From: CAYLNC01 sp964534415
Lineage (GTDB): Bacteria > Patescibacteriota > Minisyncoccia > Phycocordibacterales > JAACPR01
Direction of reading: 5' to 3'
NCBI GenBank assembly: GCA_964534415.1
Contig: CAZHOL010000019.1
Coordinates: 1 to 5,638, forward strand
Length of the DNA stretch: 5,638 nucleotides
Below, piece after piece: positions 1 to 3,386 of the stretch (its first letter is position 1; each line of letters begins with the position of its first letter). The translations under genes were made by a program, and so were the position numbers. The notes below the pieces were generated by a model. The model did no database searches, had not been told where the DNA came from, and saw only the letters and a list, made by a program, of their open reading frames with translations.

Positions 1-669
1 TTGGTGCACATGAAAATGACTGGTCACCTACTCTACGGTTCATATTCATACAATGCCCGGCGTGATTGGAAATGGTTTAGTGAAGAAAAACATTTGAATG
101 ATCCATTCAATCGCTTTGTTCATTTGGTTTTCGAATTAGATAATGGTAAACATGTTGCGTTTTCTGATATGAGAAAGTTTGCGACAGTGAAACTAATTAG
201 CGACAAAAAGGCGCTTGCAAAAGAATTTTCTCAGACCGGCCCAGAGCCTCTCGATCCGAAATTCGATTGGCGCGAACTGAAAAGAGTCGTTCTACAAAAA
301 CCAAACGGAAAAATTAAAACGGTTTTGATGGATGTGGGTGTGATTGCCGGAATCGGAAATATCTATTCAGACGAAATTTTGTGGAATACGAAAATTAATC
401 CAGAGAGGCGGGCTTCAAAGATTTCTGACGCGGAATTCAAATCGATTTTAAAGTTCACAAAACAACTTCTCACAAAAGGAATCGATTTCGGCGGAGACTC
501 GATGTCCGATTATCGAAACCCATACGGCATGAAAGGCAAATTCCAGGCCCATCATCAGGTTTATCAAAGAAAAAATGAAAAATGTTTGCGACGTGGATGC
601 GATGGGGTTATAAAAAGAATTGTTGTTGGGGCACGCAGTGCGCATTTTTGCCCGGCTTGTCAGAGATAA
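1..669 (+). CDS. mutM: Formamidopyrimidine-DNA glycosylase (Fpg/MutM), 5'-truncated by window edge
   Basis: Base-excision repair enzyme that removes oxidised purines such as 8-oxoguanine and nicks the abasic site (known for the family). The window holds the last 222 codons. The first codon is an internal TTG, because the opening residues align with about residue 69 of E. coli Fpg, so the catalytic N-terminal Pro-Glu is off-window. Numbering from the first visible codon: the intercalating Met and MTGHL strand at 6-10, the DMRKF loop at 56-60 (Arg and Phe match the lesion-side wedge residues), Lys106 in KTVLMD, and the helix-two-turn-helix GIGNIYSDEIL at 117-127 with Asn120. The C-terminal zinc finger has Cys195, Cys200, Cys217 and Cys220 (C-x4-C-x16-C-x2-C), and Arg212 sits in its hairpin. 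The first knuckle is two residues longer than the E. coli C-x2-C. A loop at about 11-35 is also longer than in E. coli. The stop is TAA. The zinc finger favours Fpg over a zincless Nei, although a zinc-containing Nei cannot be wholly excluded without the N-terminus. Confidence 0.95.
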   Translation: MVHMKMTGHLLYGSYSYNARRDWKWFSEEKHLNDPFNRFVHLVFELDNGKHVAFSDMRKFATVKLISDKKALAKEFSQTGPEPLDPKFDWRELKRVVLQKPNGKIKTVLMDVGVIAGIGNIYSDEILWNTKINPERRASKISDAEFKSILKFTKQLLTKGIDFGGDSMSDYRNPYGMKGKFQAHHQVYQRKNEKCLRRGCDGVIKRIVVGARSAHFCPACQR

Positions 670-689
670 AATACTTCTAAAATTATTTC

Positions 690-717
690 TTGACGACAAA
701 CAGCTAGTTGGTATAAT
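690..717 (+). promoter_or_regulatory. Near-consensus sigma70-type promoter with extended -10
   Basis: A -35 box TTGACG (690-695) and a perfect -10 box TATAAT (712-717) are separated by 16 bases. A TGG immediately before the -10 gives the extended -10 motif. This is the best promoter match in the window. It points right, into the tail of the convergent NYN gene, and lies only 21 bases after the fpg stop. The expected start of transcription is about 722-724. No conventional gene lies downstream on this strand before position 1818. Whether it is active cannot be seen from sequence. Confidence 0.62.
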
Positions 718-721
718 TTAT

Positions 722-775
722 ATGAGACGAAAAAGACCCCAATCTAGGATGCGTCCTTTATTGCGGGCTTTTTCA
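722..775 (+). ncRNA. Candidate short RNA or 19-codon micro-ORF antisense to NYN gene 3' end
   Basis: A transcript from the strong promoter at 690-717 would start at about 722-724 and meet a hairpin followed by five T at 769-773, giving a product of roughly 50 nt. It would be complementary to the last ten codons and the stop of the NYN gene. The same stretch also contains an open frame starting at ATG 722, MRRKRPQSRMRPLLRAFSF, ending at TAG 779-781. It is 19 residues long with seven Arg or Lys residues and would be essentially leaderless. The hairpin lies within this frame, so the RNA reading and the peptide reading compete. Both are inference. The unit could also be the stranded promoter of a lost gene. 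Confidence 0.27.
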
Positions 776-777
776 TT
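730..777. terminator. Imperfect bidirectional terminator between fpg and NYN gene
   Basis: AAAAAG plus CCC (730-739, with A736 bulged) pairs with GGG plus CTTTTT (765-773), leaving a loop of about 25 nt. The loop itself contains the small palindrome AGGATGCGTCCT (746-757). The plus-strand reading ends in five T. The minus-strand reading ends in TCTTTTT. It sits between convergent genes and overlaps the last codons of the NYN gene. The long loop and the bulge make it weaker than a textbook intrinsic terminator. Confidence 0.45.
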
Positions 778-1247
778 TTAGAAAACTTATGATAGTGCTG
801 ATCAAGGTCGATAATTGAAACAGATTCTTTTTTAAGTAGAATTGAACACTCATCAATACTGGTGGTCAAAATCGCTACTTTCGCCCCTTTTTCCATTAAA
901 AAACTAACAACGCAACCAAAATCTCCGTCACTTGAACCAATTACATACCTATCGTAGTCCTTCTCGTAGTAATCTGAAACAATTTTCAAGACTATTTCAG
1001 CATCACAATTCCCTTTATATTTGTTTTTCACTTTTCGAGTAACCTTGTGTGTGATTTTATATCCATAATCCGTTAGTAAATTATAGATATTCTTGTTTTC
1101 TTCGATGTAACCAATAAATGCACGTACTTGCTCTGTGTTATATTTTTGAGATAACCATATTCGAAACTTTTCATAATCAATATCAATACATCGCTTGGTA
1201 AAACCTTTATGGATATTATTGGTATCAATATATATTGCGGTTCTCAC
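744..1247 (-). CDS. NYN-domain (LabA/DUF88-like, PIN-fold) putative ribonuclease
   Basis: The 167-residue protein is a near-complete single NYN domain, a PIN-like metal-dependent RNase fold. Visible signature: the first strand AIYIDTNNIHKGF (4-16) with Asp8, Asn10 and Asn11; GNCDAEIVLKIV (79-90) with Asp82; and the IGSSDGDF loop (103-110) with Asp107 and Asp109. This is the acidic set expected for metal binding. The basic segment HKVTRKVKNKYK (67-78) could contact RNA. There is no DNA-binding or membrane domain. The start is GTG at 1247, the only usual start codon between the upstream in-frame TAA and the first strand. No ribosome binding site precedes it, but TATATT ends seven bases before the GTG. 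G+C is about 33% in four hand-counted rows against about 40% in four rows of polA, hinting at a different history. The substrate is unknown. Family members act in RNA turnover, and some are regulators or defence-linked. The family call is firm and the function open. Confidence 0.85.
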   Translation of the reverse strand: MRTAIYIDTNNIHKGFTKRCIDIDYEKFRIWLSQKYNTEQVRAFIGYIEENKNIYNLLTDYGYKITHKVTRKVKNKYKGNCDAEIVLKIVSDYYEKDYDRYVIGSSDGDFGCVVSFLMEKGAKVAILTTSIDECSILLKKESVSIIDLDQHYHKFSKMKKPAIKDAS

Positions 1248-1253
1248 AATAAA

Positions 1254-1259
1254 AATATA
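1254..1259 (-). promoter_or_regulatory. Possible -10 box for a leaderless NYN gene transcript
   Basis: On the minus strand, TATATT (1259 to 1254) is followed by six bases and then the GTG start codon at 1247. This places the expected transcription start at the first base of the start codon. No good -35 is seen at 16-18 bases upstream, where the sequence is A/T-rich. The region is AT-rich enough that a chance match is quite possible. Confidence 0.32.
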
Positions 1260-1288
1260 CCGATTAAAATATTTTTTAAAAGCAAAAA

Positions 1289-1324
1289 CTTTATCGAAAA
1301 TTTAGAATTTCTTTATCAAAATTT
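1289..1324. repeat. Imperfect 15/14-bp direct repeat, 22-bp period, upstream of NYN gene
   Basis: CTTTATCGAAAATTT (1289-1303) and CTTTATCAAAATTT (1311-1324) are identical except for one missing G. Their starts are 22 bp apart, close to two helical turns, so both would face the same side of the DNA. They fill the far half of the 76-bp gap between the methyltransferase stop and the NYN start. The distal copy touches the methyltransferase stop codon. Relative to a transcription start at 1247, the nearer copy is at about -42 to -56. An operator or activator site is possible, but low complexity makes chance a serious alternative. Confidence 0.42.
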
Positions 1325-1797
1325 CATCTGTCAAACAATCGAAATAGCAACACACCCGTCGCAACCGACACATTCAATGACTCCTTCTCCCCTGCCATAG
1401 GAATCTCGGCCACGATATCAGAAACTTTTAAAACTTCTGAAGAGACTCCGGTTACTTCATTCCCAACCACAATCACGACATCGCAATCAACTTCAACTTT
1501 TTTATAGTCCACAGAATTTTCTGCCTGCTCGAGAGAAATTATTTTGAATCCTGCAGTTTTCTTTTTCAGCAACTCACTAATCAGATCTCCTTCGCCAACC
1601 TGTCGCCACGGAACATTTTTCTCCGCGCCGAGAGCCGATTTATGTAAATCCTCGCGGTCTCGGCCGAATCGATCCACTGGCGCCGGCGTATAACCGACCA
1701 AAATTATCTCACTAATTCCAATAGCATCTGCCGTGCGGAAAATAGCGCCGACATTGTGCACACTACGTATGTTCTCTAACACCAGGACTTTTTTCAT
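1324..1797 (-). CDS. TrmH/SpoU-family (SPOUT) RNA 2'-O-methyltransferase, catalytic domain only
   Basis: SAM-dependent 2'-O-ribose methylation of tRNA or rRNA is the known activity of the family. The three SPOUT motifs are all present in 157 residues. Motif 1 is ENIRSVHNVGAIFRTADA at 8-25, with Asn15 and catalytic-type Arg21. Motif 2 is VVIVVGNEVTGVSSEVL at 107-123. Motif 3 is IPMAGEKESLNVSVATGVLLF at 132-152 and forms the deep trefoil knot that binds SAM. There is no N-terminal L30e-like substrate-binding domain of the RlmB/TsnR kind and no clear C-terminal TrmH extension, so the RNA target cannot be named. The ATG start is set by the MKKVLVLENIRS strand. No Shine-Dalgarno sequence precedes it, and a TATATC hexamer ends seven bases before the ATG, suggesting a leaderless mRNA. 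It is divergent from the DoxX-like gene with 20 bp between starts. The stop is TGA. Confidence 0.93.
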   Translation of the reverse strand: MKKVLVLENIRSVHNVGAIFRTADAIGISEIILVGYTPAPVDRFGRDREDLHKSALGAEKNVPWRQVGEGDLISELLKKKTAGFKIISLEQAENSVDYKKVEVDCDVVIVVGNEVTGVSSEVLKVSDIVAEIPMAGEKESLNVSVATGVLLFRLFDR

Positions 1798-1803
1798 TAC
1801 TTT

Positions 1804-1811
1804 GATATACT
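1804..1811. promoter_or_regulatory. Overlapping divergent -10 boxes in a 20-bp intergenic gap
   Basis: The start codons of the methyltransferase (minus, ATG at 1797) and the DoxX-like gene (plus, ATG at 1818) are separated by 20 bp. On the plus strand, TATACT (1806-1811) is preceded by TGA, an extended -10. On the minus strand, TATATC (1809 to 1804) uses the same bases. In both directions the seventh base after the hexamer is the A of the ATG, so both mRNAs are predicted to be leaderless. No convincing -35 is seen for either. Any such box would lie in the other gene's coding sequence. The plus-strand match (5 of 6 plus TGn) is better than the minus (4 of 6). Confidence 0.45.
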
Positions 1812-1817
1812 ACACTT

Positions 1818-2222
1818 ATGTTAAGCGTTTTTCCAGAGCTTTTAAATTACAACCTTGTCAGCATCACGCTGATTCGAATTCTAGTTGGTCTAGTTATTTT
1901 GTACATCGGTCTGATTTCAATTAGCACAAAGCGCTCTCTGTACACTTCGGAAATGCGACTGAAAAATCACAAGATGGCAGAATTCTGGCCTTGGTTGTTT
2001 GGAACTATTGAAATTTTGACCGGGGTGTTTCTTTTGCTCGGATTCCTCACCCAGATTATGGCAATTCTCAGCGCATACATATTCATCAACCTAGGTTTCA
2101 TTGAAAAAAATGTCGGGAAAGTTTTGTCGCAATCCTCACTCTTCTTTCTTGTGATGACCACAATCTCAATTACTATTATATTTTTCGGCCCCGGCCTATT
2201 TTCCATTGACTTACCGTTATAA
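1818..2222 (+). CDS. DoxX-like four-helix inner-membrane protein
   Basis: The 134-residue protein is very hydrophobic. Four likely membrane helices lie at about 14-35, 57-77, 79-95 and 106-126, with no cleavable signal peptide. Family-type features are the first helix LIRILVGLVILYIG (18-31) with its conserved-style Arg, the glycine-rich second helix IEILTGVFLLLGF (64-76), and the C-terminal GPGLFSIDLPL (124-134), matching the Gly-Pro-Gly...Ser-x-Asp end typical of DoxX proteins. The basic stretch at 38-52 lies between helices 1 and 2. DoxX-family proteins have been tied to thiosulfate or quinone redox chemistry and oxidative stress in some organisms, but nothing here fixes a substrate. The ATG has no ribosome binding site and sits seven bases after an extended -10, so a leaderless mRNA is likely. 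The stop is TAA. A tRNA gene follows after 57 bp without an intervening terminator. Confidence 0.8.
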   Translation: MLSVFPELLNYNLVSITLIRILVGLVILYIGLISISTKRSLYTSEMRLKNHKMAEFWPWLFGTIEILTGVFLLLGFLTQIMAILSAYIFINLGFIEKNVGKVLSQSSLFFLVMTTISITIIFFGPGLFSIDLPL

Positions 2223-2260
2223 ACTATGTGGGGCTTGTTAGTTTAAAATATTTCTGGTAA

Positions 2261-2266
2261 TGTAAT
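2261..2266 (+). promoter_or_regulatory. Weak candidate -10 for tRNA-Lys
   Basis: TGTAAT (5 of 6 to consensus) lies 13 bases before the tRNA and would start transcription near 2273. A TTGTTA at 2235-2240 is too far away (20-base spacer) for a good -35. Paired with the overlapping TAATGT (2258-2263, preceded by TGG) the spacer would be 17, but that hexamer is poor. Read-through from the DoxX-like gene is the alternative. Confidence 0.22.
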
Positions 2267-2279
2267 GGAGTTTTCATAT

Positions 2280-2352
2280 CCGCTCGTAGCTCAGTCGGTA
2301 GAGCACCTGCCTTTTAAGCAGAGGGTCGTAGGTTCGATTCCTACCGAGCGGA
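2280..2352 (+). tRNA. tRNA-Lys (anticodon UUU)
   Basis: All four arms fold. The acceptor stem CCGCTCG (2280-2286) pairs fully with CGAGCGG (2345-2351). The D arm is GCTC/GAGC (2289-2292, 2301-2304). The anticodon arm is CCTGC/GCAGA (2306-2310, 2318-2322) around the loop CTTTTAA, with anticodon TTT at 2313-2315. The variable loop is the 5-nt GGGTC. The T arm is GTAGG/CCTAC with loop TTCGATT. The discriminator is A2352. CCA is not encoded, so it must be added enzymatically. Two oddities are C1:G72 in place of the usual G1:C72, and a C27-A43 mismatch at the top of the anticodon stem. A strong terminator follows 8 bases downstream. Confidence 0.97.
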
Positions 2353-2359
2353 CAATAAT

Positions 2360-2395
2360 AAATGGCGGGCCTTGCGGTCCGCCATTTAGATTTTT
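2360..2395. terminator. Rho-independent terminator after tRNA-Lys, shared with the polA-holA operon end
   Basis: AAATGGCGGGCC (2360-2371) pairs with GGTCCGCCATTT (2376-2387) as a 12-bp stem with one G-T wobble and a TTGC loop. It is followed by AGATTTTT (2388-2395). Read on the minus strand, the same hairpin has a GCAA (GNRA) tetraloop and is followed by the weaker ATTATTGT tail. It sits between the tRNA and the convergent polA-holA-small ORF operon, so it probably ends both transcripts, with the plus direction stronger. Confidence 0.85.
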
Positions 2396-2401
2396 GATGA
2401 A

Positions 2402-2599
2402 TCAATATTCACCTCCAACACTCACACCATCACCACGACGAATCTTACTCCGCCGCACTCCAGTGATACGTTTCACTTTCTTATTATTCGGACTTTCCTC
2501 ATTTTGCTCTAGCGCTTTTTTCTTAAGTGCTCGGAACTCAGCAATTCGGCCCGGCCGATGACGAAAGGTATGATTTGAACTGATGCCTACAATACTCAT
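2402..2599 (-). CDS. Small basic hypothetical protein, last gene of polA-holA operon
   Basis: I do not recognise this gene. From the ATG at 2599 it encodes 65 residues and ends in TGA. It is rich in Lys and Arg (IAEFRALKKK, NNKKVKRITGVRRSKIRRG), has few hydrophobic stretches and no membrane segment, and may bind nucleic acid. This start is preferred because GAGG lies six bases upstream, the clearest ribosome binding site in the window. The alternative is GTG at 2671, one base after the holA stop, which would add 24 residues and couple it to holA. Its position suggests co-transcription with the two replication genes. It is not ribosomal protein S20, which is often found next to holA: the typical lysine/alanine-rich helical start is absent. 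The frame could be spurious, although the ribosome binding site and basic composition argue for it. Confidence 0.5.
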   Translation of the reverse strand: MSIVGISSNHTFRHRPGRIAEFRALKKKALEQNEESPNNKKVKRITGVRRSKIRRGDGVSVGGEY

Positions 2600-2672
2600 G
2601 GTATACCTCATGTATTCCGCAGAGTTCACACCATGCGAACAATTACGGAAATCCACCAAAAACTCTACCACA

Positions 2673-3386
2673 CTAAAAATTCTTGTCCAGTAAAAATCGC
2701 TCTAGATTCACAGCTAATTCCCCCTCACCCATTCGCGACCGATTGTACAGTTCGATCATGTTGTCAGCTATTTTGTAAAGTTCCTCCTCGCTGTGCTTGC
2801 CCGCCGTCTCTTTTGCCTTACTGTATGGAAAAGCTTTCATCCCCGCCTCATCTGCTGTTTTAGTTTTCTTTGCCAACAAAACCGCTTTCACCTGCCACCA
2901 GAGAGATCCAAAGATTTTCTCTGCATCAGATTTTTGAAGTTCCTCCAAATACGAAAGCCACGCTTTCTTTCTGTCACCGGCAGTAAAAGCATTTGCCAAA
3001 GCAAAAGAATCGCCTGCATTTTCTAGGACTTTCTTTTTTTCAAATTCTTGAACTTTGTTCGCATACTTTTCTATTTTCTTCAGATCTTTAGCGAGAATCT
3101 TTTCTTCACACCAAATAAAAACATTTTCTGATTCTGAAATTTGCTTAACTAAATCCATAACATCATCACGAATTTCTTTATTCTCCAAAACGCGCGACAT
3201 AGTAACAATATATTTTTGAGCAAAAAGTGACTGCGCCTCTGCATACTCTCTAATTTTGCTAACGTCAATTCTCTCTGCTTCAAATTTCAAAACGATTGCA
3301 TCTTTTTTCTTTGCCAAAAGTGCTTCGACAGTCTGTCCTGCCTTCTCCAAAACTTTATTAAACTCTCCATGAAGAAAATACAGCAT
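2673..3386 (-). CDS. holA: DNA polymerase III delta subunit-like protein (HolA), shortened
   Basis: In other bacteria delta is the clamp-loader subunit that opens the beta sliding clamp. The 237 residues align by eye to HolA. The N-terminal strand MLYFLHGEF (1-9) matches the first strand of domain I. AEAQSLFAQKYIVTMSRVLENK (49-70) matches the clamp-contact segment, in which E. coli has a Ser-Leu-Phe. ENVFIWCEEKI (87-97) is the next strand and helix. FALANAFTAGDRKKAW (128-143) and LWWQVKAVLLAK (162-173) match the start of the C-terminal collar domain III. LYKIADNMIELYNRSRMGEGE (203-223) matches its last helices. Between about 115 and 127 there is almost nothing where E. coli has the helical domain II of roughly 80-100 residues. 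The ATG directly abuts the polA TAA, implying translational coupling. GGA nine bases upstream is only a weak ribosome binding site. Similarity is low, so this is a pattern-based call supported by operon context. Confidence 0.75.
   Translation of the reverse strand: MLYFLHGEFNKVLEKAGQTVEALLAKKKDAIVLKFEAERIDVSKIREYAEAQSLFAQKYIVTMSRVLENKEIRDDVMDLVKQISESENVFIWCEEKILAKDLKKIEKYANKVQEFEKKKVLENAGDSFALANAFTAGDRKKAWLSYLEELQKSDAEKIFGSLWWQVKAVLLAKKTKTADEAGMKAFPYSKAKETAGKHSEEELYKIADNMIELYNRSRMGEGELAVNLERFLLDKNF

Noticed and set aside
448..699. Minus-strand 83-residue frame opposite the fpg 3' end
   Set aside because: It is antisense to the conserved helix-two-turn-helix and zinc-finger coding of fpg, has no recognisable domain or ribosome binding site, and is a shadow frame.
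699..709. Possible small inverted repeat (AACAGCTAGTT) in the promoter spacer as an operator
   Set aside because: Only three flanking pairs are perfect and the centre mismatches, so it is too weak to report as a site.
1967..2206. Minus-strand 79-residue frame opposite the DoxX-like gene
   Set aside because: The plus-strand frame has clear membrane helices and a family-type C-terminus. The reverse frame shows no motif.
2265..2561. Plus-strand 98-residue frame beginning just before the tRNA
   Set aside because: It runs straight through the tRNA-Lys gene and its terminator, and its composition is that of an antisense shadow of the small basic ORF.
2402..2671. Ribosomal protein S20 (rpsT), often found beside holA
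   Set aside because: The encoded sequence lacks the lysine/alanine-rich helical N-terminus expected for S20 and does not align by eye.
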